From Paralvinella palmiformis (taxonomy: Eukaryota > Annelida > Polychaeta > Terebellida > Alvinellidae): a DNA stretch of 64,000 nucleotides. The notes beneath the pieces are model-generated. The model did not search any database. It saw only the letters and a list, made by a program, of their open reading frames with translations, and had not been told where the DNA came from. Location of the stretch: NCBI GenBank assembly GCA_025642065.1, contig JAODUP010000091.1, forward strand, positions 820,501 through 884,500, in the 5' to 3' direction. This document shows, piece by piece, positions 13,601 to 23,705 of this stretch (position 1 is the first letter of the stretch; every line of letters starts with the position of its first letter). A program made the translations under genes and the position numbers.

Positions 13601-15897
13601 CCACACACACAATGATATACATGTCGTAAGTGAACCCCATCCTTCAAAACTGATGGCAAACCACATATATATTCACACGTAATGACAAGAATTTCTATGA
13701 TAAAATTACAAAATTGTAATTACACATGTAATTTACTGTAATCATATTCTGCCATACTACTCCAATGTTGTAAAATGACGTTTTTAATTATTTGTTTCAT
13801 GTTTATTCTAAAGTTATTTGTATCATTGTTATTTTTTGTATGTTATGGCAGCTTGTATAATGTTTGTTGTTGTGTTATTTTACTGACATTATTCTATGTT
13901 TTTTACTAGAAAATTGTTGGCAGGAGCCATCGTAGACATGGCTCTCACCAGAGTCTGTTGATAGATGATGGTATACGAGAACTGGCAAACATGCCGCTCG
14001 CTGTCAGTCTGAGCAAGCCTAAACCTCGTTGTTCTCGGGTTATAGATGTGAGTATCTTGGAAAGGTCGCTCCCTCTCTCCCTTTCAAGTTATCTGTCTGT
14101 ACAGGCATATACGTGGATGCGTGCATGTGCATGCATGAATGTGTACTTATCTCCTCCCTATATCACACACACACATACACACACACACACAGAAAGAGAG
14201 AGAGACAGACAGACTGAGGGAGAGAGAGAGTCATAGGGCATTTTCATTATGTCTTTAAATTGATATGTTAATGGTTCAGTTAATATCTACCACCAAATTA
14301 AATACAGTAGTTAATCATGCATTATAATTGTTATCAACTAATAAGTACTAACTATCATTGTGAAATCTATAACACAGAATACCAGTTTTATGTTTTAAAA
14401 ATAGCTAATTTATGTAATTTTTTATCTAACTAATATTTTTCATAATTAATTAACAGATTCAGGTTAAGTAAGATGGCAAACTTATGTATAATACAGTGTT
14501 GATTCTAGGATGCATTTTTGTGGGATTACCGCAAAATTTAGATGGATGGCAAAAATTAAATGAACTGTGCCCGAAGTGCCGCAGACAATTTCCATCAGCT
14601 GTAATTTACCACCAAAGCTCCATCCGTTTATATGTTACAACCACTAAATATTTCAACTAATGAATGACTTAGTACTTTTGTTTTGTTATGTGTTGTTACG
14701 TGCTGTTTGATTGGCCGAAATGTTAAATTTACACATCTTCTAAATTTATTAAAGTATCGTCATGACAACCACCAATAATCATGGCCAAAAGAATGGCTTC
14801 GCACCTTTTGTTCTCGCCCAGGCCACTTCAGGAGCCCACTTCATGAATAGGCATTGGGCCCCAGGGCCCACTTCATAACAATCCTAGAATCAATGCTGTA
14901 ATAGAAACCTTTGGGAAACTGTTCTTTTAATAACTAATAACGCATGTCTCTTATTAATTCCCTTTATTTCTAACTCGGTGGTTCATGTACATAGATTAAG
15001 ACTATCTGTGTTTGTCTTTCTATCTGTCTATCTATCAATCTGTCATTGGTAGTTTCCATCGAGTCCTCGCGTACACATTGTGGACATGAAGGAAAACCAA
15101 GATCCTAAAATGGCTATACATCGGAAGATCAAACCCAAACCATCATCGTTAGGATGTGTCCTGATGGACGCTGCTTTATACACATCCGGCTCTCCGATGC
15201 CCGCCTTCTCCAGACAGTTCATGACCAGTCACAATTTGGATGGCACGCCGCTGGAGTTCACCTCGAAGAAACGATGCCATCCTAGGGAACAAAAGTCACC
15301 GATCAGGAGAACACCCGATAGTCGGTTCGAGCGACCGATCGCGTTTGTCTCACCGATTACTCGAACATTCAACAAGGCTTCGCTCACGACAAAGGTAACC
15401 ACCGTTCAGTAGTACGTCGGCCCCTGCTCAAACTGTACAGTAGTGTGCCAGCTTCAGATGCTTCACTCTCCAGGTTCTGTGCTTGTGTAGGGTTGGAGAA
15501 CCTTGGGCAACCTTTGCTGCCTTCCTACATGCGGCGTCGATAGCAGCCTGGGATGTAGCCAATATTTCATGGGCTGTGATGATGCTTTTATACTGGGTTA
15601 CTTGTAGTATACAGTTAATACCATATTATTTATAGCTCAATAATGCTATGTCTTGCTTTGTTTGTTGTATATTCATCTAATTATCATACGCTCTGTTGAT
15701 GTTTAGCTTCCGCTTCTACCTTAACCGTGACCTTTTTATTTATTGTTTACTAATATACAGTAAGTTCATTTCAACCGAGATTCACATATTTCTGTTTCGA
15801 TGAGTTGCTGTTATTTTCCGTCTTTCTCTCTCTCCAACAGACAAACATAATGACGCCGAGGTCTCGAGCACCAATGGCGCTTGTTAGGACTCCGTGA
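2530..15897 (+). CDS. ARHGAP19: ARHGAP19-like Rho GTPase-activating protein (spliced, 8 visible coding exons)
   Basis: Joined CDS 2530-2797, 9874-9960, 10754-10969, 11784-12043, 12357-12728, 13910-14047, 15053-15394, 15841-15897 stays in frame for 579 codons plus TGA. Family knowledge: ARHGAP19 stimulates GTP hydrolysis on RhoA-type GTPases and acts in cytokinesis. Seen: an N-terminal region with the motif HLCFLLHLPG, then a RhoGAP domain at about residues 90-277 with the arginine finger in EGLFRKSG (Arg127), LSELPEPILT, and NKMTSDNLGTLFAPHLL containing the conserved Asn234. The tail keeps the family-specific MPSSSKKRRLLKQF segment and a basic, Ser/Pro-rich C-terminus. Length is close to the vertebrate protein (about 490 aa) plus a longer tail. 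Odd point: the segment between exons 3 and 4 lacks some 20 residues present in vertebrates, and the exon 4 acceptor is weak. The start is not certain, because exon 1 is preceded by an acceptor at 2475-2476 and may continue an upstream exon. Confidence 0.9.
3010..3197 (+). mobile_element. tRNA-derived SINE, family A
   Basis: The head has RNA polymerase III box A-like TCTAGCGGTAGCTTG and box B-like GTTCGAATCTC at tRNA spacing. The body reads through TTTCATCTTTCACTTCGCTTC to a tail AAAGTGGCCGTAGAATATCA. The same order recurs at 39573, 41771 (minus), 46631 (minus) and 62698 (minus). Confidence 0.85.
6192..6258. repeat. (AT)n microsatellite
   Basis: About 33 perfect AT dinucleotides in the large intron of the ARHGAP19-like gene. 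Further AT tracts follow at about 6573-6611 and 6823-6872. Open frames here that read Tyr-Ile repeats on both strands are artefacts of the repeat. Confidence 0.97.
6823..6872. repeat. (AT)n microsatellite, interrupted
   Basis: Imperfect AT dinucleotide tract with one AAT interruption. Non-coding. Confidence 0.95.
7723..7925 (+). repeat. 29-bp tandem array, seven copies
   Basis: Units start at 7723, 7752, 7781, 7810, 7839, 7868 and 7897. The unit is AGTATATGACGTAG followed by CYGGTTGAGACCTAG, with C/T and G/A variation only. Each copy carries TGACGTA or TGACGCA, a cAMP-response-element half-site-like core. A degenerate copy of the first half lies just before, at 7711. The array lies in the first intron. 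Confidence 0.95.
9874..9960 (+). CDS. ARHGAP19: ARHGAP19-like exon 2 (start of RhoGAP domain)
   Basis: Acceptor tttacag at 9873, donor gtaagt at 9961. It encodes residues about 90-119, ARISDQQSIAQETIDQILPL and following, matching the first helix of the RhoGAP fold where LIEYL-type residues precede the arginine-finger loop. Phase 1 in and phase 1 out. Confidence 0.88.
10155..10440. mobile_element. hAT-type MITE (CAGGGT... family), decayed
   Basis: The left end reads ACGGGTCCTTGAAAATC and the right end, read on the minus strand, starts CAGGGTTCATACACATTT. The interior is built from repeats of GTCCTGGAAAGTCCTGGAATTT. Flanks tatagcac and tatagagc match at 6 of 8 bases, which would fit an 8-bp target duplication. 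Short CAGGG termini and 8-bp duplications are typical of hAT elements. Confidence 0.5.
10754..10969 (+). CDS. ARHGAP19: ARHGAP19-like exon 3 (arginine finger and ELPEP loop)
   Basis: Acceptor ttttcag, donor gtgagg. It encodes residues about 119-191 with EGLFRKSG, whose Arg127 is the catalytic arginine finger, and the RhoGAP signature LKAFLSELPEPILTERHYKA. Phase 1 at both ends. Confidence 0.93.
11250..11305 (+). mobile_element. tRNA-derived SINE head fragment
   Basis: Box A-like TGTAGTGGTTAGATCATTG and box B-like GGATTTGAATC at tRNA spacing, then broken off at an (AT)n tract (11317-11358). It lies in intron 3 of the ARHGAP19-like gene. Confidence 0.5.
11531..11690 (-). mobile_element. SINE family B, 3' half
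   Basis: On the minus strand this reads AAATTCTAAATTTGATTAG..., AGCTGTAAATTACAGACC..., CATCTGAGGTTGCC and ends in (ATT)n. It matches the 3' halves of the copies at 38528 and 43580. It lies about 95 bases before exon 4 of the ARHGAP19-like gene. Confidence 0.75.
11784..12043 (+). CDS. ARHGAP19: ARHGAP19-like exon 4 (second half of RhoGAP domain)
   Basis: The donor gtaagg at 12044 is clear. The open frame holds LQTLQLLLQLLP, then NKMTSDNLGTLFAPHLL with the conserved Asn234, and MPRRMSASELQ, all typical of the ARHGAP19 subgroup. The acceptor is uncertain: the good-looking atttcag at 11761-11767 would put a TGA in frame at 11771, so the splice must lie later. The AG at 11782-11783 keeps frame with exon 3; the AG at 11789-11790 would need an extra small exon. 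Confidence 0.85.
12357..12728 (+). CDS. ARHGAP19: ARHGAP19-like exon 5 (post-GAP region)
   Basis: Acceptor actttcag, donor gtaagc, phase 0 at both ends. It encodes residues about 278-401. The segment ALAQLYAHISSMPSSSKKRR followed by LLKQF matches the conserved post-GAP helix of vertebrate ARHGAP19 (LRELFQHVHDMPES-type). The rest is Ser/Gln/Lys-rich and probably disordered. Confidence 0.88.
13560..13612. repeat. (CA)n microsatellite
   Basis: About 19 CA units plus a second short block, in intron 5 of the ARHGAP19-like gene. Confidence 0.95.
13910..14047 (+). CDS. ARHGAP19: ARHGAP19-like exon 6
   Basis: Acceptor ttttactag, donor gtgagt, phase 0 at both ends; 46 codons. It encodes a basic segment (KIVGRSHRRHGSHQSL) followed by PLAVSLSKPKPRCSRVID. 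Placement rests on splice sites and phase, since the sequence itself is poorly conserved. Confidence 0.75.
14494..14898. mobile_element. MITE with 18-bp-class terminal inverted repeats
   Basis: Left end CAGTGTTGATTCTAGGAT; right end on the minus strand CAGCATTGATTCTAGGAT, 16 of 18 matching, and both continue to GTGGG. TAATA flanks both sides directly. No coding capacity, about 405 bp. CAG termini suggest a non-autonomous hAT-like element. It lies in intron 6 of the ARHGAP19-like gene. Confidence 0.7.
15053..15394 (+). CDS. ARHGAP19: ARHGAP19-like exon 7 (basic C-terminal tail)
   Basis: Acceptor cattggtag, donor gtaacc, phase 0; 114 codons. It carries KENQDP and SGSPMPAFSRQF, resembling the SKENRN and SGSP elements near the C-terminus of vertebrate ARHGAP19, plus several SP/TP sites (KSPIRRTPDSR) that could be proline-directed kinase targets. 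That last point is inference; in vertebrates the protein is under mitotic kinase control. Confidence 0.82.
15841..15897 (+). CDS. ARHGAP19: ARHGAP19-like exon 8 (terminal coding exon)
   Basis: Acceptor ctctccaacag with a long pyrimidine tract. It encodes 18 residues ending in LVRTP and then TGA at 15895-15897. The frame agrees with exon 7. The 3' UTR follows. Confidence 0.8.
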   Translation, partial: TNIMTPRSRAPMALVRTP

Positions 15898-17314
15898 TTT
15901 GATGTTAGAGTAGATCTGCAGCCAGACGAGGTGTACACAAATCTTACAGGGTTGGGCTAAGAAAGAATATAGCTTTGCATAGTGGCCATCAACCAGATGT
16001 ACTGGTGGATGTCACAGCTGTGGCCAGTTGCAGAACAATCGTGATGTTACAGCTACAGCAGCTACAGGACAGGTGTACATGGCTCAGGTATATCCATACC
16101 AGTTGGTGTATTCAGTCTATGACTGTCACAACTTTGAAAGCAAATATTCCTAGAATCATTTATTGCTAGCTTTGTGTGCGTGTGTGTGTGTGTTACACCT
16201 CTCATGTGTAATAACTTTGTGCGGGACACATCATGGAGATCCTAATTGTATTTCATGACACTGAACACAATGTTTTGGTCTTGTAAATCAAATGGTGCTT
16301 AAATAATGATTTGTGTGCATGTGTGTGCATGCTTACTTGTGCTTATGCTTGCTTCTAGTTTGATAAATGAGAAAATGTGATATGTATGATAAACTGTCAT
16401 CATCTGGAACAAAGACAAGTGAATCCGTCATCTAACATAATAGTTGTATAGATTTTATCAACAAATGGTCTGTTTAGTGTCATCTAAGTGATCCAGATAT
16501 GACAATATTTGCTAGTCATCTGACTAAGCCCGTTCAATGCAGCTTTTTAATATTTTTTAAACAGACAAATGTTTCACATCACCAACTCCTACTGTTTTGG
16601 TATTTTCTGTACGTTATAATTAATACAACTGTCATATTTTTGTACATAATTTCCATCCCGTATAAATTCAGATTATATTTTTCTTGTCTTTATTGCATTT
16701 GAAAAAAATAACAATAATTAATGTAGGGTTGTTGTAGCCATTTCCTTAATTACCAATCACTATGACAACAAACAAGGACAACTTGTTTGCTCTTGATTAA
16801 TAATTCACAATTATGCCAAGAACTGTTTCACAATAATTGTAGATATTCCTTTGAGCTGTTAAGTTTGGGTGTTGGCTTATGGGAATCATATACATCGCAT
16901 ACGATCCATATTGGGTTGGTACCATTCCGTGATCTAGTTTGTCATCTTGCTTCTGTCGATCTCGAAATGTGTATCTGATGTTACGCATCCGGTGAAGTAG
17001 GCCTGTTGGGTGGTCGGTGACCAGTCGACTGGACCGCTGCCTGACCAAATTACATTCGTATTTCTAACCCCTCCACGGCAGTATTGCATTTACGTGTTGG
17101 TGATAACAGTCGGTGTGCATGCTTGTCATTTATCCTAGAAGTTAATGTGCCATGTTTTAGCTTCACGCGAAGCAACAGAGTTAAGGAGTTATTTTACGGA
17201 AATTATAATTAGCATATTCCGTGTCATATATAAGCTGTATATAATGAGATATGTGTACATATATTATTGTTGATTTTGTGTGATAATTGCATCAATGGAC
17301 GCTTATGTACTGCC
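15898..17314 (+). other. Probable 3' UTR of ARHGAP19-like gene
   Basis: AT-rich, no splice-compatible open frame, ending at the candidate polyadenylation signal at 17315. The extent depends on that signal being the one used. Confidence 0.45.
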
Positions 17315-17320
17315 AATAAA
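17315..17320 (+). terminator. Candidate polyadenylation signal for ARHGAP19-like gene
   Basis: AATAAA lies about 1.4 kb after the stop codon, with T/GT-rich sequence (ttttctctctttgtgtgtgtgtgg) some 20-40 bases downstream as expected for a cleavage site. Other A/T-rich hexamers exist in the 3' region, so the choice is tentative. Confidence 0.45.
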
Positions 17321-18205
17321 ATGGAAATACTGCAAGTTTTCTCTCTTTGTGTGTGTGTGGGGGGGGGGTCACTATATAATGAATGAAAATTTATTTAAAT
17401 GTTCTAATTAATCAATCTTTAGTTTACTGCCTCAAAATGGGGAATTTGTCAACTTTATTATTGTCTATATAGATATGTGGCCTCATCAGTTAATGAAGAA
17501 GTCTACTTTGTTAGCAGATCGGTTATTTATAATATTTTTGAGACATGGGTGGGTCAGTTCCATTTTGTTGATTCTAATTCCACATCAAATTCCATTTTTA
17601 CCTACTACTTTTTACCATGGGTAGGTACTCGGAGTACCTACTAGGATTGTCATGAAAAATATTTCTGAATTAAAAAATTAAATGGTAAGTTCGTTTGTGG
17701 ATTTAATTTTCTCTTGGTAGCAAACTCCAATTCCATTTTTTTTTAAATAAGCAATTCTGGAATTGAATTGACCTGATGTCTGTTATCTTCCAAATAAAAC
17801 ATGTCAATTTTGTTCAACCAATGATAGCTATGTTTGATTAAGAGGCTGACATTTGTTTATTATAAGATTACTATTTACAGAATTAATAAGTTGGGTCAGA
17901 CATTGTTTAATCTACAAAGTTTAATTTGGTGATATCTAGTTTTTTTTTCTACAAGTCTAGGATATTAAAACATAGTCCATGCAGTCATTAGCTGTTGGAC
18001 GTAAATTCTCGATCTGCCAATGATTTATAATATTATGGACATTATCCGATTCTAAAACGGAACATTATATGACAAAGGGTCAGTAAGTGAGTGAGTCACC
18101 AGTCACACCTGAGACATGTCTGAGAAACGACTTCCTAGGCACACATTACACATGAGGACTTCTCACAGTGACACGATCTTTGTTTACAAATGACATCTGA
18201 TGGGG
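17321..18205. other. Intergenic, no gene seen
   Basis: AT-rich sequence with a perfect 21-base hairpin at 17621-17641 (10-bp arms GTAGGTACTC with a single-base loop) and scattered AATTCCATTTT repeats that hint at decayed mobile sequence. Confidence 0.5.
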
Positions 18206-18612
18206 AAAAGTTCCCAGACGTCCTGGAAAACGGAAAATAAATTCATTTTCCAGTTTCTCGAAATGTTCTTGAATTCGATCAAATCACAGGAAATATCCTG
18301 GAAAAATCTTGCCTGTAAATAAATCCACTTATAATTAAAAAAGCCTGTAGAAGCAACAGAGTACAGGTAGGTTGTGTTGACATCCCATATTAGTTCAAAT
18401 TTCAATAAAAGTGAGTGAATCAGACAGCTAGAAGGGATGAGGAGGAGGCTGTACCATAAAAATGTCAATAATCGATCATACATTGAATAAATATGATATG
18501 CTTTTTAACACATCTTGATTTATTACCTTTAAATATTGTATACTTTGTTTTAGAAATGGTAATTTGATCCTGGAAAATAATATTTCCTTGACTGTGAATG
18601 GGACACATTACA
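18206..18612. mobile_element. Dispersed MITE-like repeat, copy 1
   Basis: Starts GTTCCCAGACGTCCTGGAAAA and ends with CCTGGAAAATAATATTTCCTTGACTGT... The interior, including GTGAGTGAATCAGACAGCTAG and TTTTTAACACATCTTGATTTATTACC, recurs in opposite orientation at about 40362-40790. TTCCCA/CCTGGAAAA ends are typical of non-autonomous hAT repeats. Confidence 0.65.
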
Positions 18613-18781
18613 AAATAGTCTATTGTATTCCATATGGAATTGATAAATTTGATTTGGAATTGACAAAATGGAATTGACAAGATCACAAGCTGACGACTTT
18701 TGTTTACAAACGACATCTTACACCATAAAGATCACGTGCTGATTATCTTCACCTTACTTGTCTTGTTGAAGTTTGGGGTAG

Positions 18782-18824
18782 AGACACCTAGCTGTCGCCT
18801 ATTGGGCACAGCCACCTGGCGTTG
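18782..18824 (-). mobile_element. Fragment of SINE family C
   Basis: AGCTGTCGCCTATTGGGCACAGCC-like sequence matches the end of the family C copy at 32651. Confidence 0.4.
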
Positions 18825-18894
18825 ATTTCGGTTATTTTGATGATGACAGTTGTTTTAAGATGATGGCACCTCAGTTTACTATAAGTATCATGTT

Positions 18895-19031
18895 CGGGGG
18901 AGAAATGTTGCCTGGTTGGACTAAAAACTCCTCCTACTATAATGGCGCGGCCGGATACGAACCTTCGGCCTCCCGAACAGCATGGACTATGGGTACGGAA
19001 GTCCCACGCTCTTATCCACTAGTCTCATAGG
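18895..19031 (-). mobile_element. SINE family B, 5' half, abutting a LINE remnant
   Basis: On the minus strand: CCCCTATGAGACTAGTGG, then ATAAGAGCG (box A region), AGGTTCGTATCCGG (box B), then AGGAGGAGTTTTTAGTCCAACC and AGGCAACATTTCTCCC. This matches the heads of the copies at 38528 and 43580. Its first bases overlap the stop codon of the LINE frame at 19025-19027. Confidence 0.75.
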
Positions 19032-19600
19032 GGCGGTATGATCTGTCCTTGGTATGTGTAGGGATCTTTCTGGAGAAGTGGAGTTATGATGTCTGGTAGG
19101 AATGTTGATTTCCTTATGAGCAATGCTGCTAGGTGGCGGTCTGGAAGTTTGTGGTCTTCCAGACGGAGATGACCTGTAAGTATTCTTCGGTGCTTCGGGT
19201 AGGCTGGGCAGTTAAGCAGATAATGTACCGGGTCGTATTGCCGGCATATTGTTGCGGGTGAAGTTCCGTGTGTAGGTCCATAAACGTAGTCTTCTGAGTT
19301 GGATATCGGCCAGTCTGTTGTTCAGGTAATTATGTTCAACTACAGTGGTCTTCTGGTACCAATCCTTGGATGCTGATGTGTAATCTGAATACATCGATTA
19401 AAGTCGATTAGATATGAAACTATCAACAAGATGGTTGAATGTGCCTGGGGTCTGTTCGTCATATTCTATGACGTCAAGGCTCGTAGCTTCATTTGCTAGT
19501 TGGTCGTTGCCCTCAAGGTTAATGTGGCTTGGAACCCAGTGCAGTATTACTGGGATTCCCCGCTGCCTGAGGGTTGTTGCCGTGGTGTAGATTTCTCTTC
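19025..19600 (-). pseudogene. Decayed non-LTR retrotransposon ORF2 end (RNase H and C-terminal region)
   Basis: The minus-strand frame from 19598 reads through RQRGIPVILHWVPSH and INLEGNDQLANEA, the HxxSH...GNxxAD/NxxA signature of retrotransposon RNase H. A TAA interrupts at 19398-19400, then the same frame continues to about 19212. A shift to another frame near 19240 resumes with CRQYDPVHYLLNCPAYPKHR, the Cys/His tail usual after RNase H, ending in TGA at 19025. The upstream reverse transcriptase is missing. The type resembles the I/Jockey group; this is a dead fragment. Confidence 0.8.
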
Positions 19601-22600
19601 ATCTTACGTCAATTTAATTATTAAATTACGGGATAGTTTGTACTAAATAATGATGATTAATCACAAAAATTAACAGAAAAATACTTTGTTTTGTAGATTT
19701 TGGGGAATGCAAAACTAAATACAAATATTTCCTGACTGGCCATTAAATACAATGTTTCCGCTATATAATATTAGTCTCTTAAAAACCATTGATCCATTTT
19801 GCGACCCCGGTCTATAATTATAAAAAATTTGTTTGCTTGCGCTGACACCTGGCGAATTATATATTGACTGACTCGAGTGAAACGTTTTTATTACAGTACT
19901 GACGTTATGACTCGTATTAGTCCTCATCATTTGACGGAGTTTATGGGAACATAGAACAATTACTCTCTCACTATTTATCATTTGAAACATTTATAGTTTT
20001 CCAGACGCTCCTTACCGACTTACAGATCTAGTGAACTATTTTATTTGTTTATTAAATTTATCCGATATTTTTATTTGTTTTGTATTAATTGTTGCGAGTC
20101 TTCTTAATTAGTATAGTTATGAATCAGTTAAGCTAATAAATAATCTTTACATAGGCGTCTACTACAAATGACAGGTCTCATCATTCTAATGTCGGTTCTA
20201 ATTACCATCAGGACTTAAATCAAAGACTATTTGTAACAAGACGTGTTACTTCGCGTTTTAACATGGGACGCCATTTTGAATTCATGGAGCGCCAGGGCCC
20301 TACCGACCGGAGGTAGATTATCACGGACAGCTCCCTTCGTTAACATGGCGCCTAATGGCACTGGTTCATCCTGCGCCGCTTTTGGCTGCAGTAACAGAAA
20401 ACGTATGCATAAATAAAGACATCCCCGAAAGGAAATGAAAGCTAGTGTAAAAATTGGATATGATCTGGCTTTTTAAAAATAAACTTAATAAAGGATATTT
20501 AAAAAATAAGCATAACAATTTGAAGTAGACACGCCCCTATTTGACATGACCCACTCAGTAGGCCCAATCAGGATCTATCTAGATCTATATTTGTTTCAGA
20601 CAAAATCTGATTAAATTTTAATGAACAATATCAACCTATTAATCACAAAATGGGTATGTAAGATATATATAATCTTACAGTTACATGTACTGGAGCCACT
20701 GAAGATGTTATGGGCGGGAGGTATATTTTACTTTATTATTGTTAATAATATAATTGGACTTCTAAAATTACATTACTATAATCAGATAATTTTTCTCTAA
20801 TTACAATAATTATAAGTAGCTGAGTATTTACATGATCACCTGCATCTATATTTATTTTTAAACGTAAGCAATTGGTACTTATTGATATATATATATGGAC
20901 TTCTATTTATAATTTAAATGTTATGAAATTAATTATTAAATACCTCAACTAGTGGTAGAAACATTCATTTTGTTATTTTTTCTATTGACAGAAGTAAAAG
21001 ATGGGTTATTAATTGTTGTCGTTCAGATATATCATGAGGAAAGATTTAAATTACTTGAATACTAATTGTAGAATGTATGTATATTATATGCAATTCACTG
21101 AACCAGAATTCATGAACCAGACAACTTATCTAGAATGCTATACAAACTATTTTTGATGTACTAAATCCACCGCATGCATCCAACTGAAATCAAAGAGGAA
21201 GGTATTAACAGATAGGAGACCTATACAGGAGACAGGCTGTGATGGTAATTAATATTTATAAATATTAATGGTGAAAATTGATATTATAAAATTAATTAAA
21301 TAAGAAACAAAGCATCAAACCCATGAAATTTTGTCAGCCCATTTCATATCTTTATATAAAAAAAAAGGATTACCAGCACCTGAATTAGTACTTGAATGTT
21401 CAGCTCATGTGCTTTAATTAGTATACTTCTCTTCATAACTTAAATGCATATCAAATCAAATTCTTTAACCAACTTGAAAAAAAAGAAAAACATGTGTTTA
21501 CACATTGTGTATGCACTTGGTTCAAGTCATTATTTTACAAGGTATTGTTCTGTTTCAGTCCATGAAGTTCTATGATGATGAAATACCATGTAAACAGGCC
21601 AATCTCTTGGTTACAGATTTACTGGTGTTATTTGTTACAGTAGTCAATGCATGTGTCTATTACATCTCTGGGTATATTCTGTCTAACTTTAGTAGTGGTT
21701 GTTTAGAGCTGGAAGCAATTTGGGTTATTCTGTCCATTTGATAACAATTAAATGACTGATTGTAACTATAGATGAACCTGTGGCACCAGAGATTTGATGC
21801 CGCTTATTGCATGAAGGTACTAATTTCTCTACCTCTAACATGTTAACGCAAACATAAACATTGTTAATATTCCATGTATATTCTTTGTTCTCAGCTGGGC
21901 AGGCCTATTTTGTATGGTCTATATTATTGAGATGTATACTTTAAATGAACTTATAATTTTTTAAGTTAATATATGATAAACGGACATTATGAATATTTGG
22001 TGAATTGTGTTATGGTTGCGTTATAATACCTGTATATATCATTATATGTATATATCCAAGTAAATAAAAATTAATGGACTATGCTAAACTGACATGATGA
22101 AAGTATGTTTGTATGCATTTACCTCATATATACCTAATTGATTTTAATTAAAAAAACTTACGCCTTCCACACACAAAGCTGTGAAATAACCTAAACCACG
22201 TTCAATTATTTTATGATCAGCTGTCAAGTGATCGCAAATTGTAGGCTATGAATCAATTAAGTGACTGGACTGTGAAATCACTTAATTATTTATTTACAGT
22301 TTCAGAGCTTCGTTTCTTTCGATATCATGTGTGCACAATTAAAGTGTTAATTAATAAAAGAGTATGTGATCATGTAACATATAGTACTAGTATTGGCAAT
22401 TCATTTCAACCATGCACACACATGTACATAATCACATGTGGACAACCAGAGAGCTTTTGTTTATCTGAGAAATACCTCCGGTCGCTGGAGGCGCCACTGG
22501 TTCAAAATTCAACATGGCGCGGCAAGAGTAACGCCTCTCTATATTTAAGCTCTCTGCTTAAATGCCAAAAGTACACACGTGCGCGCGCACTCATGACCTA

Positions 22601-22690
22601 TATATGAATTATCTAGCATTTGCCAAAATAAACAGAAACAAAATACACGTAATATAAATTTAAAAAAATATTTTAGTCAAATCAATTTAA
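19601..22690. other. Intergenic, no established gene
   Basis: AT-rich. Contains the possible THAP exon at 20345, YY1-like GCCAT motifs near 20270 and 22510, and no other supportable coding sequence. An open frame at 21505-21741 has AT-driven composition and no motif. Confidence 0.45.
20345..20416 (+). CDS. Possible first exon of a THAP-domain protein, or its fragment
   Basis: The ATG opens a 23-codon frame with SSCAAFGCSNRKR, the Cys-x(4)-Cys start of a THAP C2CH zinc finger. A GTATGC donor-like site lies at 20403, just after CSNRK, where THAP genes often have their first intron; otherwise TAA follows at 20414. The upstream 80 bases are GC-richer and contain ACGCCATTTTG, a YY1-like motif. 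I found no downstream exon with the rest of the domain. It could also be a remnant of a P-element-like transposon, whose transposases begin with THAP. Confidence 0.35.
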   Translation: MAPNGTGSSCAAFGCSNRKRMHK

Positions 22691-22699
22691 TTCAGCAAA

Positions 22700-22744
22700 A
22701 TGTACTCAGATAAAACTGAAATTCCAGAATTGCGGATCGAAAAT
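22700..22744 (+). CDS. Possible short first coding exon of unknown gene
   Basis: ATG opens MYSDKTEIPELRIEN followed exactly by the strong donor GTGAGT; reading on gives TAA. A promoter-like stretch with TTCAACATGGCGCGGC (YY1-like) lies about 190 bases upstream. No following exon could be identified. Weak. Confidence 0.2.
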
Positions 22745-23542
22745 GTGAGTTAATGACTCCTTGACTTTGTTTAATTAATTTTGCTTTATATTATTCTAAT
22801 ATTACTTGATGATTTCATGGATGAATGGTATTAATATCTAAAGTTAGCTGGGTTGTGGCCATTCCCTAACGAAAAGAGGCGATTATATCAGATATCCAAC
22901 ATGAGCGATGTATGTAGATGATACAGGATTCGATCTTATCGCCTGTAGGTTTCTATTACGGCGCACTATCAACGTCCTACACGAGCACTAGTAAAACAGC
23001 TAAAACAATGGCCTCGTAAAACTGTGTCCATCAAATTTAATGTCATTAATTCCCTCCTAGTTTAATAAGATTTGATGAATTGACAATGCCAGACGTACAT
23101 ATATCCGACATATATTTCTATTCCGATAAATAAGCTCTACTGCGGCAGTTATTATGAAAATCTAGGAATTTTTGCCATCCGATGACCCACAAAAGTACAG
23201 GTTCAGAAAAGAATCAATAGAAAATTTAACGATGTTATCTTAACAAAATGTAAATACCTTCAACGGTATTTACCGTTGATTGATATAAATGTTTATCAAA
23301 ATACAATACACAATATAGTGATTAAAAAGCAGTTGTTTTTATCTGTAAGTGTCTGAAATGATTCAATTAAAATAAATCATCTTTGTAGATAATCAACGAC
23401 ACTAACACTAGTTCCAAATTTGATGACTGGTATTCCCTTCATTTCGTCCCCGTTGGTCATTTTATTCCACTCCTCTTATATGTAGTATATATATATATAT
23501 ATATATATCTGTGCTCAGTTTGGTTATTTCTAACATTCACGT

Positions 23543-23705
23543 TCCATGGCCTAACTGGTGAGGACAGATCTTTACCCAACTGGTTCAAATCCCAGCCTAG
23601 CTGTGTCTGAAGCCCGCTTCATCTTCCACTTCACCTCGTCACTTTCGCAGGTCGCCTGACCCATTTTAACCTACCGGATGCGCAGAGGTAACCATAAAAA
23701 ACTAC
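23543..23705 (+). mobile_element. tRNA-derived SINE, family A, divergent
   Basis: ATGGCCTAACTGGTGAGGAC (box A region), GGTTCAAATCCC (box B), then GCTTCATCTTCCACTTCACC and CGCAGGTCGCCTGACCCATTTTAACC, the family A body with many substitutions. Confidence 0.65.
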
